A DNA stretch of 64,000 bases from Aeromonas sanarellii. Its GTDB lineage: Bacteria; Pseudomonadota; Gammaproteobacteria; Enterobacterales; Aeromonadaceae. The translations under genes were made by a program, and so were the position numbers. The number at the start of each line of letters is the position of its first letter. Within the stretch, counting starts at the first letter, position 1. Positions 28,252 to 37,799 of the stretch are shown piece after piece. The notes below the pieces were generated by a model, which worked only from the letters and a program-made list of their open reading frames with translations, was not told the DNA's origin and ran no database searches. The stretch is from the NCBI RefSeq assembly GCF_000820085.1, contig NZ_CDBN01000074.1, positions 24,384 to 88,383 of the forward strand, read 5' to 3'.

Positions 28252-28761
28252 ATGGCGGGCAAGTGCATTATCGTGATGGGTGTGTGTGGCAGCGGCAAGT
28301 CCAGCATCGGCCTCAAGGTGGCCAATGCCCTGGGGGCCAAGTTCATCGACGGCGATGATCTGCACCCTCGCGCGAACATCCAGAAGATGGCGGCGGGCAA
28401 CCCGCTCAACGACGAAGACAGGGCCCCCTGGCTGGAGCGGATCCGCGACGCGGCCTACAGCCTGGAGCGCAAGAACGAGCTCGGCGTCATCGTCTGCTCG
28501 GCCCTCAAGAAGCAGTACCGCGACCAGATCCGCGAGGGCAACGACTCGGTACACTTCCTGTTTCTGGATGGCAGCCAGTCCCTCATTCTCGAGCGGATGC
28601 GGGCACGGCAGGGCCACTTCATGCGCGAAGCCATGGTACAAAGCCAGTTTGATACCCTGGAGCGACCGGATGGCGAGCCCGGCGTGTTTCGCATCGATAT
28701 CGACGGGACCTTCGAACAGGTGGTCGACCGTGCCGTCACCGCGCTGGCGCAGGCGCAATGA
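28252..28761 (+). CDS. gntK: Gluconokinase
   Basis: Phosphorylates D-gluconate to 6-phosphogluconate. 169 aa (E. coli GntK 175). Walker A GVCGSGKSSIG (about residues 10-20), DGDDLHP (about 34-40) and the CSALKKQYRD segment (about 82-91) are diagnostic. ATG 28252 follows AGAGAGG. First gene of the gntK-edd-eda run, so imported gluconate is routed directly into the Entner-Doudoroff pathway. Confidence 0.97.
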   Translation: MAGKCIIVMGVCGSGKSSIGLKVANALGAKFIDGDDLHPRANIQKMAAGNPLNDEDRAPWLERIRDAAYSLERKNELGVIVCSALKKQYRDQIREGNDSVHFLFLDGSQSLILERMRARQGHFMREAMVQSQFDTLERPDGEPGVFRIDIDGTFEQVVDRAVTALAQAQ

Positions 28762-28821
28762 GCCATGTCGCGCGCCCGGTCACTGCCGAACGCGCCCGTA
28801 TATAGAGTTGGAGAGAAAGCT

Positions 28822-30618
28822 ATGACCCATCCCGTGATCACCCTGGTGACCGACCGCATCCGCGAGCGCAGCACCGCCCGCCGTGCCCGCTTCCTGGCCC
28901 GCATCCAGCGCCAGGCCGAGCAGGGCAAGACCCGCGCCTCCCTCTCCTGCGGCAACCTGGCCCACGCCGTGGCGGCCTCGAGCTGTGACGAGAAGGGGCG
29001 CATCCTCGACATGACCCGCGCCAACGTCGGCATCGTCAGCGCCTACAACGACATGCTGAGCGCCCATCAGCCCTATCAGGGCTACCCGGACATCATCAAG
29101 GGCGCGCTGGCCGAGCTCGGCCACAGCGCCCAGGTCGCCGGCGGCGTGCCCGCCATGTGCGACGGTGTGACCCAGGGCCAGCCGGGGATGGACATGTCCC
29201 TCTTCTCCCGGGATCTCATCGCCCAGGCCACCGCGGTCTCCCTCTCCCACAACACCTTCGACGCCACCCTGCTGCTCGGCATCTGCGACAAGATTGCCCC
29301 GGGCCAGATCATGGGTGCGCTTTCCCACGCCCACCTGCCCACCGCCTTCGTGCCGGCCGGCCCCATGGCGAGCGGCATCAGCAACGACGAGAAGGTGAAG
29401 GTGCGCCAGCAGTACGCCGCCGGTGAAGTGGGCCGCGACGCCCTGCTCAAGATGGAGTGCGGCGCCTACCACGCGGCGGGCACCTGTACCTTCTACGGCA
29501 CCGCCAACACCAACCAGCTGGTGTTCGAAGCCATGGGCCTGATGCTGCCGGGCTCCGCCTTCGTGCACCCCCACAGCGAGCTGCGCCGCGCCCTCACCGA
29601 GGAGGCGGCCCGCCGCATCAGCGCCATGATCCCGGGCTCCCCGGCCTATCGCCCCCTGAGTGCGGTGATCGATGAACGCGCCCTGGTCAACGGCCTGGTG
29701 GCCCTGCTCGCCTCCGGTGGCAGCACCAACCACAGCATCCACATGGTGGCGCTGGCCCGCGCCGCCGGGCTGGAGCTGACCTGGGACGACCTGAGCGATC
29801 TCTCCGACGTGGTACCGCTCCTGGTGCGCATGTATCCGAACGGCCCGGCGGACGTCAACGCCTTCGAACAGGCGGGGGGCGTGCCCGGCCTGATGCGTCG
29901 TCTGGCCGAAGAGGGGCTGATCCACCTGGACGCCACCCCGGTCTTCGGCGAGATGCAGGACTACCTCAGCCGTCCGGCACTGGTGGATGGCAAGCTGGTG
30001 TGGCAGCCGGTGGGCGAGAGCGCGGATCCGAGCGTGCTCTCTCCCTCTGGCAGCGAGTTCCAGGCCACCGGCGGCACCAAGCTGCTGGCGGGCAACCTGG
30101 GCCGCGCCGTGGTCAAGGTCTCTGCGGTCGCGCCCGAGTATCGCGTCATCGAGGCGCCGGCGCGGGTCTTCTCCTCCCAGCACGCGGTGGAGGCGGCCTA
30201 CAAGGCCGGTGAGCTGAACCAGGACGCCGTCATCGTGGTGCGCCACAACGGCCCGGCCGCCAACGGCATGCCGGAGCTGCACAAGCTGATGCCGGTGCTC
30301 GGCAACCTGCAGAAGGCGGGTCACAAGGTGGCCCTGGTCACCGACGGTCGCCTCTCCGGCGCCTCCGGCAAGATCCCGGCCGCCATCCACGTCACCCCGG
30401 AAGCGCTGCACGGCGGGGCCATCGGCCTGCTTGCCGATGGCGATCTGCTGCGGGTGGACGCGGTGACCGGCAGCCTCGACTGCCTGACCGATTTGAGTGG
30501 CCGTACCCAGGCCGAGATCGACCTCACCCTGGAACAAGAGGGGTGGGGCCGTGAACTGTTCAGCGTGATGCGTCGCGCGGTATCGAGCGCCGAGTGCGGC
30601 GCCACCATCTTTGACTAA
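28822..30618 (+). CDS. edd: 6-Phosphogluconate dehydratase
   Basis: Fe-S dehydratase converting 6-phosphogluconate to 2-keto-3-deoxy-6-phosphogluconate. 598 aa (E. coli Edd 603), IlvD/Edd family. Cluster cysteines are candidates in VPAMCDGVTQG, LLGICDKIAPGQI and AAGTCTFYGTANTNQ. DGRLSGASGKIPAAIH near the C-terminus is conserved. ATG 28822 follows GGAGAG. The frame is open back to 28765, overlapping nothing, but lacks a ribosome site. Spacing of 60 bp to gntK suggests one transcript. Confidence 0.96.
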   Translation: MTHPVITLVTDRIRERSTARRARFLARIQRQAEQGKTRASLSCGNLAHAVAASSCDEKGRILDMTRANVGIVSAYNDMLSAHQPYQGYPDIIKGALAELGHSAQVAGGVPAMCDGVTQGQPGMDMSLFSRDLIAQATAVSLSHNTFDATLLLGICDKIAPGQIMGALSHAHLPTAFVPAGPMASGISNDEKVKVRQQYAAGEVGRDALLKMECGAYHAAGTCTFYGTANTNQLVFEAMGLMLPGSAFVHPHSELRRALTEEAARRISAMIPGSPAYRPLSAVIDERALVNGLVALLASGGSTNHSIHMVALARAAGLELTWDDLSDLSDVVPLLVRMYPNGPADVNAFEQAGGVPGLMRRLAEEGLIHLDATPVFGEMQDYLSRPALVDGKLVWQPVGESADPSVLSPSGSEFQATGGTKLLAGNLGRAVVKVSAVAPEYRVIEAPARVFSSQHAVEAAYKAGELNQDAVIVVRHNGPAANGMPELHKLMPVLGNLQKAGHKVALVTDGRLSGASGKIPAAIHVTPEALHGGAIGLLADGDLLRVDAVTGSLDCLTDLSGRTQAEIDLTLEQEGWGRELFSVMRRAVSSAECGATIFD

Positions 30619-30627
30619 GGAAGAGCT

Positions 30628-31269
30628 ATGCAGAACTGGAAAGTGACCCCTGCCGAGGTGTTTGCCGCCTCCCCCCTGGTACCCGTGATGGTCATCAACG
30701 ACCTGGATCAGGCCCTGCCCATGGCCAAGGCGCTGCTGGACGGTGGCATCTCGGTGTTCGAGATCACCCTGCGCACCCCGGTGGCGCTGGACGCCATCGC
30801 CCTCATCGCCAAGGCGATGCCGGATGCCATGGTCGGTGCCGGTACCGTGCTCAACTGCGCGCAGTTTGATGCCGCCGTGGCCGCCGGTGCCCGCTTCGTC
30901 ATCTCCCCGGGCATGACCCCGGCCCTGCTGGCCCACGCGGCCAGGAGCACGGCGCCGCTGATCCCGGGTGTGGCCACCCCGTCCGAGGTGATGCAGGCGC
31001 TGGAAGCGGGCTACGACCACCTCAAATTCTTCCCGGCCGAGGCGAACGGCGGCACCAAGGCGCTCTCCGCCATCGCGGCGCCCCTGCCCCAGGTGAAGTT
31101 CTGCCCCACCGGCGGCATCGGCCCGAAAAACGTGGCCGACTATCTGGCGCTCAAGTGCGTGGCCACCGTCGGCGGCTCCTGGATGCTGCCGGCAGAGGCC
31201 GTCAAGAGCGGCAACTGGGACGAGGTGACCCGTCTCTCCCGGGAAGCGGTTGAATTGGTCAAGCGCTAA
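30628..31269 (+). CDS. eda: KDPG aldolase (2-keto-4-hydroxyglutarate aldolase)
   Basis: Cleaves 2-keto-3-deoxy-6-phosphogluconate to pyruvate and glyceraldehyde 3-phosphate. 213 aa class I aldolase. The catalytic Glu is in FEITLRTP (about 46-53) and the Schiff-base Lys in [13 protein letters not shown] (about 129-141). TGGIGPKN binds phosphate. It begins 9 bp after edd, with a terminator behind. Confidence 0.97.
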   Translation: MQNWKVTPAEVFAASPLVPVMVINDLDQALPMAKALLDGGISVFEITLRTPVALDAIALIAKAMPDAMVGAGTVLNCAQFDAAVAAGARFVISPGMTPALLAHAARSTAPLIPGVATPSEVMQALEAGYDHLKFFPAEANGGTKALSAIAAPLPQVKFCPTGGIGPKNVADYLALKCVATVGGSWMLPAEAVKSGNWDEVTRLSREAVELVKR

Positions 31270-31293
31270 GCGAAAGCCGTGTAGATAAATCGG

Positions 31294-31324
31294 ACAGGCC
31301 ACCCTCGGGTGGCCTGTTGTTTTT
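31294..31324 (+). terminator. Terminator of gntK-edd-eda
   Basis: ACAGGCCACC pairs with GGTGGCCTGT around CTCG and is followed by TGTTTTT, 25 bp past the eda stop. Confidence 0.92.
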
Positions 31325-31407
31325 ACGCCCCGGGAGGGGGTGGGCCGTTTGCTTCCGGCCTGGCCCTGGCTTAAGGTCGGGGGCCGCCCCTCCACCCTGG
31401 AGCCTTC

Positions 31408-32100
31408 ATGTCCTGCCTGCATCCATCCTACCCGCAAGGGCACTTCACCGCGCTGCACTGCCACCCCCGGGCCCAATACTGCTACCTGCACGACGGGGGC
31501 GGCATCATCACGGGGCACGGGGAGGGCGAGCTGCTGGTGGCGGGCCAGATCTGCTTCATTCCGGCGGGCTGGGAGCACGAGTTTCGCGTGCTGCGCCGAT
31601 CCCGGCTCTCCCTCCTCTATGTGCCGACGTCGGCCCGCACCGCCTTCGGCCCCTTGCAGGCCAGCCCGCTGCTGGCGGGTCTCTTCGCCCGCCTGCCCGA
31701 GCTGGCCGAGGAGGAGGTGAAAGGGGCCTATCTGAGGGTGCTTGATCACGAACTGGAGCGTGCCGACCCGCTCGCGGCGCGCATTCCCCTCACCGGGGAG
31801 CTGGACCCGCGCCTGCTGCGGGTGCTGGACAGGGTGTGCCAGGCACCCGCCATCCATCTGACGCTGGGGGCGCTGGCGGCAGATTGCGGCGCCTCGGTGC
31901 GCACCCTCAACCGGCTCTTCCTCCAGCAGCTGGGATGCAGTTTTCGCCAGTGGCGGGAGCAGGTGGTGCTGGGGCGGGCGCGCCAGTTGCAGCACCGGGG
32001 GCTCACGCTGGCGCAGATCGCCGATCGGCTCGGCTACGAGGATCCCGGCGCCTTGTCCCGTGCCCTCCAGCGCCTTGCCCGGCGCGAACCGGCGGCCTGA
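31408..32100 (+). CDS. AraC-family transcriptional regulator
   Basis: 230 aa. The N-terminal cupin-like sensing domain (about 1-85) has FTALHCHPRAQYCYL and a FIPAGWEHEFRV barrel strand. The C-terminal AraC double helix-turn-helix (about 145-228) has TLGALAADCGASVRTLNRLFLQQLG and LTLAQIADRLGYEDPGALSRALQR. The inducer and targets are unknown. The gene is transcribed on its own after the eda terminator and converges with the NTF2-like gene, so it is not clearly tied to gluconate metabolism. Confidence 0.88.
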   Translation: MSCLHPSYPQGHFTALHCHPRAQYCYLHDGGGIITGHGEGELLVAGQICFIPAGWEHEFRVLRRSRLSLLYVPTSARTAFGPLQASPLLAGLFARLPELAEEEVKGAYLRVLDHELERADPLAARIPLTGELDPRLLRVLDRVCQAPAIHLTLGALAADCGASVRTLNRLFLQQLGCSFRQWREQVVLGRARQLQHRGLTLAQIADRLGYEDPGALSRALQRLARREPAA

Positions 32101-32154
32101 GGGCCCGTCGTCTGCTTCTTGTCCGCCATGGCGATGTCTGCGGGTTGCCGGCAG

Positions 32155-32544
32155 TCAGCGCCGCGAGCCGATATCCGCATCCTCCTTGCTGCCTGCCAGC
32201 AGACAGGTCACCTCGTCGGTGTGGCAGAGCCGATCGCCGCGAAAGGTGAAGAGGCCGCTCACCTTGCAGACCAGGGTGTCGCCATCGTGGCGGGTGGCCC
32301 TGACCAGATGGGTCGAGTGGACCCGCTCACCCAGCGCCATCGTGGCGACAAACTCGATGTTCGCCCCGGCCAGATGGCGGCGCAGCGCGGCGATGTGCTG
32401 GCGAAACGCCGGGTAGTCGAGCCGTTCGCCGTTCACCTCCTGGCAGTAGTCGGGGGTGAACCAGGCGTCGAGTTCGGCCAGGGGGAAGGCGGGATCGCAG
32501 ATGACGCGCCGCAGGCAGGCTTTCAGTCGTTCGGTGTGGTGCAT
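32155..32544 (-). CDS. NTF2/SnoaL-like small protein
   Basis: 129 aa. The pattern of an N-terminal helix (ERLKACLRRVICDPAFPLAELDAWFTPDYCQEVNG) followed by a curved sheet (VHSTHLVRATRHDGDTLVCKVSGLFTFRGDRLCHTDEVTCLL) is that of NTF2-like/SnoaL-like folds. Enzymatic residues are not assignable and function is unknown. ATG 32544 is 7 bases after CAGGAG. It is convergent with the AraC gene, ending 54 bp from it. Confidence 0.75.
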   Translation of the reverse strand: MHHTERLKACLRRVICDPAFPLAELDAWFTPDYCQEVNGERLDYPAFRQHIAALRRHLAGANIEFVATMALGERVHSTHLVRATRHDGDTLVCKVSGLFTFRGDRLCHTDEVTCLLAGSKEDADIGSRR

Positions 32545-32654
32545 GGGGTACTCCTGACATGGTGGATGGAGGGGCCAGCATAGGTCAGGGGGCGGACAGG
32601 GGAGAGGGGTAAAGGCGCCATCATGGCGGTCGAACGCGCCATGATGGCCGGAGA

Positions 32655-33662
32655 TCAGCCGAGGCTCTCCCCCTCATAGAGGGAGAAGCCCATGTCCTTG
32701 CACCTGGTCGCCAGCAGCTGGCCGCCGAGGCGGGCCAGCAGCATGATGGCGGCTTCGCGGCCGATGGCCTCGCGGGGAGTGACTATGCTGGCGAGCTTGG
32801 GGGTCATGGCGTGGCCGATGTCGAGGGCGTTGCTGCCGGCGATGGCCACCTGCTGGGGCACCGGGATCCACCTGGCCTGGCATTGCAGCAGGGCGCCCAC
32901 CGCCAGGTCGTCGTTGGTGCAGAACAGGCCGTCGAGATCGGGGAAGCGCGCCATGGCCTGGGCCAGCAGCTCCCCCCCCAGGGTGAAGCTGGAGGATTGC
33001 TCCGTCAGCAGGTGCTGGCCGGTCAGGCCGAAATCGGCCATCGCCTGGTAGTAGCCCTCCATTCGCAACTGGGTGCGCACGTCGAGCCGGGCGCCGAGGT
33101 AGATCACCTTGCGCCGTCCCCGGCGCAGCATCTCTGTTACCATGGCCCGGGCGGCGGCCCGGTGATCCATGCCCACCACCATGTCGATGGGAGAGAGCGG
33201 CAGATCCATGGTCTCCACCACCGGAATGCCGGCGGTGGCGATCATCTTGCGGGTGCGCTCGGTGTGCTGGGTGTCCGAGAGGATGAGCCCGTCCACGTTG
33301 TAGGAGAGCAGAGACGCGACCTGCTCCTCTTCCCGCTCCGGGCTGTAACCGTAGTGGGCGAGCAGGGTCTGGTAACCGGCGGGCCGGGTCACGGCCTCTA
33401 TGCCGTGGATCACCGCCGAGAAGACCTGGTTGGAGAGGGAGGGGATCAGGATGCCGATCGCCTTGCTGGTGGCGTTGGAGAGCATGTCCGGTGCCCGGTT
33501 CGGGATGTAGCCGAGCTCCTCCACCGCCGCGGCGATGCGCTCGCGGGTCCCTTCGGCCACGGCCTGGGGATCGCGCAGGTAGCGGCTGACGGTCATCTTG
33601 GTGACTCCGGTCAGGTCGGCGATGTCCTGCAGGGTGGGGCGGCGCTTGCGGGTGTCGTTCAT
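32655..33662 (-). CDS. gntR: Gluconate operon repressor GntR (LacI family)
   Basis: LacI-type repressor. Helix-turn-helix TLQDIADLTGVTKMTVSRYL (about 9-28) with the hinge ELGYIPNRAPDML, then a periplasmic-binding-like domain. LacI-type GntR controls gntK, gntT, edd and eda in enterobacteria. Here it is 4 kb from that cluster but has its own operator upstream. ATG 33662 gives 335 aa and the usual MNDTRKRRPTL start. A TTG five codons upstream is open but less likely. Confidence 0.93.
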   Translation of the reverse strand: MNDTRKRRPTLQDIADLTGVTKMTVSRYLRDPQAVAEGTRERIAAAVEELGYIPNRAPDMLSNATSKAIGILIPSLSNQVFSAVIHGIEAVTRPAGYQTLLAHYGYSPEREEEQVASLLSYNVDGLILSDTQHTERTRKMIATAGIPVVETMDLPLSPIDMVVGMDHRAAARAMVTEMLRRGRRKVIYLGARLDVRTQLRMEGYYQAMADFGLTGQHLLTEQSSSFTLGGELLAQAMARFPDLDGLFCTNDDLAVGALLQCQARWIPVPQQVAIAGSNALDIGHAMTPKLASIVTPREAIGREAAIMLLARLGGQLLATRCKDMGFSLYEGESLG

Positions 33663-33680
33663 CTGGGGATCCTGCAAAAA

Positions 33681-33696
33681 ATGTTACACGTAACAT
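33681..33696. promoter_or_regulatory. GntR operator between gntR and qnr
   Basis: ATGTTACACGTAACAT is a palindrome whose arms ATGTTAC/GTAACAT match the GntR consensus; only the two central bases differ from CCGG-type operators. It lies 19 bp before the gntR ATG (autoregulation) and 55 bp before the qnr ATG on the other side. Confidence 0.85.
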
Positions 33697-33750
33697 TACC
33701 GTTTTTGCACGGCAATGTCAGCATATGACGCCATCAACAGGGGGCAGGGG

Positions 33751-34401
33751 ATGATCAAGGGCAGGTGTTTCGAGGGAGTCCACTTCGAGCAGCAAGAGGT
33801 GGAGGGGGAGCAGTTCCAGGGGTGCCGCTTCATCGGCTGTCACTTCTCCTGGCTGGATCTCGGGGAGAGCCGCTTCGTCGACTGCAGCTTCTATGACAGG
33901 GAACGGGAGCTGGGATGCCTGTTTCAGGGCTGCGATCTGAGGGAGGCGAGCTTCCTGCGCTGCGATCTCACCCTGGCGGACTTCGGCCGCAGCCAGTGTC
34001 TGGGGCTGGAGATGCGCGACTGCCAGGCCATGGGGATCAACTTCGCCCATGCCAGCTTCGCCAACCGGATCACTGCCAAAAGCTATTTCTGCGAGGCCCA
34101 CCTCACCGGCAACAACTTCAGCTATGCGAACTTCGAAGGCTGCCTGCTGGAGCGCTGCGAGCTGACCGGCAACCGCTGGCAGGGGGCCAACCTGCTGGGC
34201 GCCTCCCTGGCGGGCTCGGATCTCAGCGGCTCCGAGTTCGGGCAAATCGACTGGACCAGCTTCAACCTGCAGGGCTGCGACCTGCGCCAGTGCGATCTGT
34301 CCGGGCTGGATCTGCGCCGGGTCAACCTCGCCGGGGTGCAGATCAATGAAGATCAGCAGCAGGGGCTGCTGGAGCAGATAGGCCTGGTGGTCTTTCCCTG
34401 A
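33751..34401 (+). CDS. qnr: Qnr-family pentapeptide repeat protein
   Basis: 216 aa right-handed beta-helix of pentapeptide repeats with Leu/Phe at the centre of each repeat (for example CDLREASFLRCDLTLADF). It carries both Qnr loops: loop A in CSFYDRERELGC (about 45-56) and loop B around NRITAKSYFCEAHLTGNN (about 104-121). C-terminal SDLSGSEF and a dimerisation tail LLEQIGLVVFP are present. Qnr proteins protect gyrase and topoisomerase IV from quinolones; chromosomal Qnr is normal in Aeromonas. ATG 33751 follows GGGGGCAGGGG; the frame is open to 33715, but family length favours 33751. No LexA box was seen. Confidence 0.88.
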   Translation: MIKGRCFEGVHFEQQEVEGEQFQGCRFIGCHFSWLDLGESRFVDCSFYDRERELGCLFQGCDLREASFLRCDLTLADFGRSQCLGLEMRDCQAMGINFAHASFANRITAKSYFCEAHLTGNNFSYANFEGCLLERCELTGNRWQGANLLGASLAGSDLSGSEFGQIDWTSFNLQGCDLRQCDLSGLDLRRVNLAGVQINEDQQQGLLEQIGLVVFP

Positions 34402-34468
34402 GGGGATGGAAAAAGAGGTAATTTTTCATCAACGGGTGCAGTTCGTGGCGGCTGTGCCCTTCACCATG

Positions 34469-34497
34469 AAAAAGCCTGCGCAAGGCAGGCTTTTCGT
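34469..34497. terminator. Bidirectional terminator between qnr and envC
   Basis: AAAAAGCCTGC and GCAGGCTTTT form a 7-bp GC stem with an A-run before and a T-run after, between convergent genes. Confidence 0.85.
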
Positions 34498-34514
34498 TGT
34501 GAGGAGCCGGGGTG

Positions 34515-35912
34515 TCAGCGTCTGGCCAGCCACTTGGTGGGGTTGATGGCTTCGCCCTGATAGCGGATCTCGAAGTAGAGGCCGGAGCGCTCCTGCCCGC
34601 CGCTGTCGCCGACCAGGGCCACGGGCTCTCCCTGTTCCACGTTCTGGCCCACCTGGCGCAGCAGCGACTGGTTGTGACCGTAGAGGCTCATGTAGCCGCG
34701 GCCGTGGTCGATGACCAGCAGCATGCCGAAGCCGTCCAGCCAGTCCGCATAGACCACCTGGCCCGGCGCCACGGCCTTGACCTGGGTCCCTTCGCTGGCG
34801 CCTATCAGGGTGCCCTTCCACTTCAGTTCGGCGGTGCGCGGCGAGCCGTAGGAGATGAGGATGGGGCCCTGCACCGGCCAGCGCAGGTTGCCACCCGTGC
34901 TGAGGCCGCCATAGCCGTTGCTGCTCGCCTTGGCGCTGTTGCGGGCGGCCGCTTGCTGCTTCGCCACCTGCTCCTGCTGCTCGCTGACCCTGCGCTGTTC
35001 GGCGGCGAGCCGTTGCTGCTCGCCGACCTGCCGCTGCTGGGCCGCGATCCGCTGCTGCTCCGCGATGCGTTTCTGTTCGGCGGCCAGGCGCTGCGCCTCC
35101 AGCCGGCGCTGGCGCTCCTGCTCGGCCTTGATCTTGGCGAGGCGCTCCCGCTCGGCGCGCTCGCGTCGCTCCTGCTCTTCCCGCTGGCGACGCAGCTCCT
35201 CCAGCCGCGCCTTCAGCGCCTTTTCCGCCTTGACCAGCCTGGTCAGTTTCAGCTCGTCGTTTTGCACCGATTGCTGCAACTGGTTGCGCACCTTGGCGCG
35301 GCTCTGCTGGCTGGCCAGCAGGCTCTGGTGATGTTGCTGCTGTTCGCCGAGCAGGGTCTGCAGCCTGGTCTCGGTCTCTTTGGTCGCCAGCTGGTTTTTG
35401 GCCAGCTTGTCGCGGGTGGCGCGCAGGGCCTCGATGGCCTCGATGCGGGCCTTGTTGAGATAGTCGAAATAATCGAGGGCGCGGCTCAGCTTGGCCGGAT
35501 CCTGCTGATTGAGCAGCAGCTTGAGGTAATCGTGGTTGCCCGCCTGGAAGGCGCTTTCCGCCTGCTTGGCCAGCAACTGTTTCTGGTGTTTTGCCTGTTG
35601 CTCCAGCGCCAGCTTGTCCTGCTGCAGGGAGGCCAGCTTCTGCTGGTTCTGCTTGAGTTGCAGCCTGGTCTGGTCGAGCTTGGCGGCGGCGGCCGAGATG
35701 GCCTGCTCGTCAGCCTTGAGCTGGGTGTTGAGCTTGGCCAGCTCCTGCTTGCTGAGCTTGAGGGTCTGCTGCTGTTCCTTGATCTGGGACTGCATGGCCC
35801 CGAGCTGCTGGTTCGCAGCCTGGGCCGTGCCGCCGATCAGGCAAAAAAACAGCGCGCCGGCCAACAGGCCGACGCGACTGGTTTTCTGTGAAATAACTTC
35901 GCATCCCCGCAT
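34515..35912 (-). CDS. envC: Murein hydrolase activator EnvC
   Basis: Periplasmic activator of AmiA/AmiB amidases at the division septum. 465 aa: signal peptide (about 12-32, VGLLAGALFFCLIGGTAQA), a long coiled coil rich in Gln, Lys and Glu (about 33-290) and a LytM/M23 domain (about 345-465) containing LYGHNQSLL and VALVGDSGGQERSGLYFEIR. The M23 metal set looks incomplete, as in E. coli EnvC, where the domain activates but does not cleave. It starts 9 bp after gpmI, as one operon. Confidence 0.93.
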   Translation of the reverse strand: MRGCEVISQKTSRVGLLAGALFFCLIGGTAQAANQQLGAMQSQIKEQQQTLKLSKQELAKLNTQLKADEQAISAAAAKLDQTRLQLKQNQQKLASLQQDKLALEQQAKHQKQLLAKQAESAFQAGNHDYLKLLLNQQDPAKLSRALDYFDYLNKARIEAIEALRATRDKLAKNQLATKETETRLQTLLGEQQQHHQSLLASQQSRAKVRNQLQQSVQNDELKLTRLVKAEKALKARLEELRRQREEQERRERAERERLAKIKAEQERQRRLEAQRLAAEQKRIAEQQRIAAQQRQVGEQQRLAAEQRRVSEQQEQVAKQQAAARNSAKASSNGYGGLSTGGNLRWPVQGPILISYGSPRTAELKWKGTLIGASEGTQVKAVAPGQVVYADWLDGFGMLLVIDHGRGYMSLYGHNQSLLRQVGQNVEQGEPVALVGDSGGQERSGLYFEIRYQGEAINPTKWLARR

Positions 35913-35921
35913 GGGGCAGGA

Positions 35922-37451
35922 TTATTTCAGAATCATCAGGGGCTTGCCAGTCATTTCCGGCGGTACCGGCACACCCATCAGGGTCAGCATGGTGGGGGCC
36001 AGATCGGACAGTTTGCCGCCTTCCACCACCTCGGCCTTGCGACCGAAGTAGATGAGGGGAACGGGCAGATTGGTGTGGGCGGTGTGGGCCTGACCGGTCT
36101 CTTCGTCCATCATCTTCTCGGCGTTGCCGTGGTCGGCGGTGATCAGGCACTCGCCACCCACTTCCGCCAGGGCGTCGGTGACGCGACCGATGCAGTGGTC
36201 GACCGCTTCACAGGCCTTGACCGCGGCATCGAACACCCCGGTGTGACCAACCATGTCGCCGTTCGGGTAGTTGCAGATGATGACGTCGTACTTGCCGCTC
36301 TTGATGGCCGCTACCAGCTTGTCGGTCAGCTCTTCGGAGCTCATTTCCGGCTGCAGGTCATAGGTGGCCACTTTCGGGCTCGCCACGATTTCGCGATCCT
36401 CGCCGCTGAAGCAGGCCTCTTCGCCACCGTTGAAGAAGAAGGTGACGTGGGCGTACTTCTCGGTCTCGGAGATGCGCAGCTGGGTCTTGCCCTGCTTGGC
36501 CAGCCATTCACCCAGGGTGTTGACCAGGGCGGTGGGCGGGTAGGCACAGGCGGTCTTGATGTCGGCCGCGTACTCGGTCAGCATCACGAAATTCAGGGCC
36601 GGGGTGGCGGTGCGGGCGAAGCCGGTGAAGTCGGTATCGACGAAGGCGCGGGTGATCTCGCGGGCGCGGTCGGCACGGAAGTTCATGAAGATGAGGGCAT
36701 CGCCATCTTCCATCGGTGCAGCGTCGCCGATGCGGGTGGCCTTGACGAACTCGTCGTTCTCGTCGCGGGCATAGGCGGCGGCCAGGGCGTCGGTGGCGCT
36801 CTCGGCGGTGAACTCGCCCTTGCCCAAGGTCATCAGATCATAGGCCTGCTGTACGCGATCCCAGCGGTTGTCGCGGTCCATGGCGTAGTAGCGGCCGATC
36901 ATGGAGGCGAAACGGCCCTTGCCCAGTTTGGCAAACAGGGCGTCGAACAGCTCGATGGAGGACTGGGCACTGCGCGGCGGCACGTCGCGGCCATCCAGGA
37001 AGGCGTGGAAGTAGATCTTCTCGGCGCCACGCTTGGCGGCCATCTCGATCATGCCCATGATGTGCTCTTCGTGGCTGTGTACGCCACCCGGGGACATCAG
37101 ACCCATGATGTGCACGGCCTTGCCCTTGGTCACGGCGGCGTCGACAGCCTTGCCGATCTCGACGTTCTGGAAGAAGACGCCTTCCTGGATGTCCTTGGAG
37201 ATGCGGGTCAGCTCCTGATAGACGACACGACCGGCACCGATGTTGGTGTGGCCCACTTCGGAGTTGCCCATCTGGCCGTCCGGCAGACCCACGTCCAGGC
37301 CGGAGCCGGAGATCAGGGTGCTGGTGTAGTCACGGGCCAGGCGATCCAGGTTGGGGGTCTTGGCGGCAGCGACGGCGTTGTACTCTTGCTTGGTGCTGTA
37401 GCCCCAACCGTCCATGATGACCAGAACCAGCGGTTTCTTAGCTGTTGACAT
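35922..37451 (-). CDS. gpmI: 2,3-Bisphosphoglycerate-independent phosphoglycerate mutase
   Basis: Interconverts 3- and 2-phosphoglycerate in glycolysis, a Mn-dependent alkaline-phosphatase-superfamily enzyme. 509 aa (E. coli 514). [10 protein letters not shown] (about 9-18) gives metal ligands, the phospho-acceptor serine is in [14 protein letters not shown] (about 61-74), and [11 protein letters not shown] and [10 protein letters not shown] complete the second metal site. The gpmI-envC pair is conserved in gammaproteobacteria. Confidence 0.97.
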   Translation of the reverse strand: MSTAKKPLVLVIMDGWGYSTKQEYNAVAAAKTPNLDRLARDYTSTLISGSGLDVGLPDGQMGNSEVGHTNIGAGRVVYQELTRISKDIQEGVFFQNVEIGKAVDAAVTKGKAVHIMGLMSPGGVHSHEEHIMGMIEMAAKRGAEKIYFHAFLDGRDVPPRSAQSSIELFDALFAKLGKGRFASMIGRYYAMDRDNRWDRVQQAYDLMTLGKGEFTAESATDALAAAYARDENDEFVKATRIGDAAPMEDGDALIFMNFRADRAREITRAFVDTDFTGFARTATPALNFVMLTEYAADIKTACAYPPTALVNTLGEWLAKQGKTQLRISETEKYAHVTFFFNGGEEACFSGEDREIVASPKVATYDLQPEMSSEELTDKLVAAIKSGKYDVIICNYPNGDMVGHTGVFDAAVKACEAVDHCIGRVTDALAEVGGECLITADHGNAEKMMDEETGQAHTAHTNLPVPLIYFGRKAEVVEGGKLSDLAPTMLTLMGVPVPPEMTGKPLMILK

Positions 37452-37799
37452 AAGGCTATGTCCTCTCGGATAGGAATGAATTGCGGGAAGTGAAACTAGC
37501 GTAATATTACTACATCTGCCGAAATAGTCACCTGATAGCCAAGTCCCTCCCCAGCCTCGGTTTTTAACTGTTATCCCGCTGTTTTAGGCATGTTGCTGGC
37601 TTGTCTGCCGCGGCGGGTTTTCCTCTGTTTCCCTCCTCTTTTCGACATGGCGCAGCCTCTCGTCCGGCCCGGTTGGAGGAGGAAGAATCGGGGGCAATCC
37701 CTGATGGGAGCTTGCTCTCGCTTTGCCGCCAAGATGGCTGATCTTATGCAGGGCCCCATGTATACTCGGGCCCTTGTCTTGGTCCCTGGATAGTAGAAG
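37452..37799. promoter_or_regulatory. Divergent gpmI/yibN intergenic region
   Basis: A 348-bp region without a supported gene. The yibN side has a good -10, TATACT at 37761-37766 preceded by ATG, but no strong -35. Open frames antisense across yibN reach into it and are rejected. No operator was recognised on the gpmI side. Confidence 0.5.

Noticed and set aside
28780..31995. 1071-codon open frame on the minus strand
   Set aside because: Antisense to edd, eda and the AraC gene; no domain signature.
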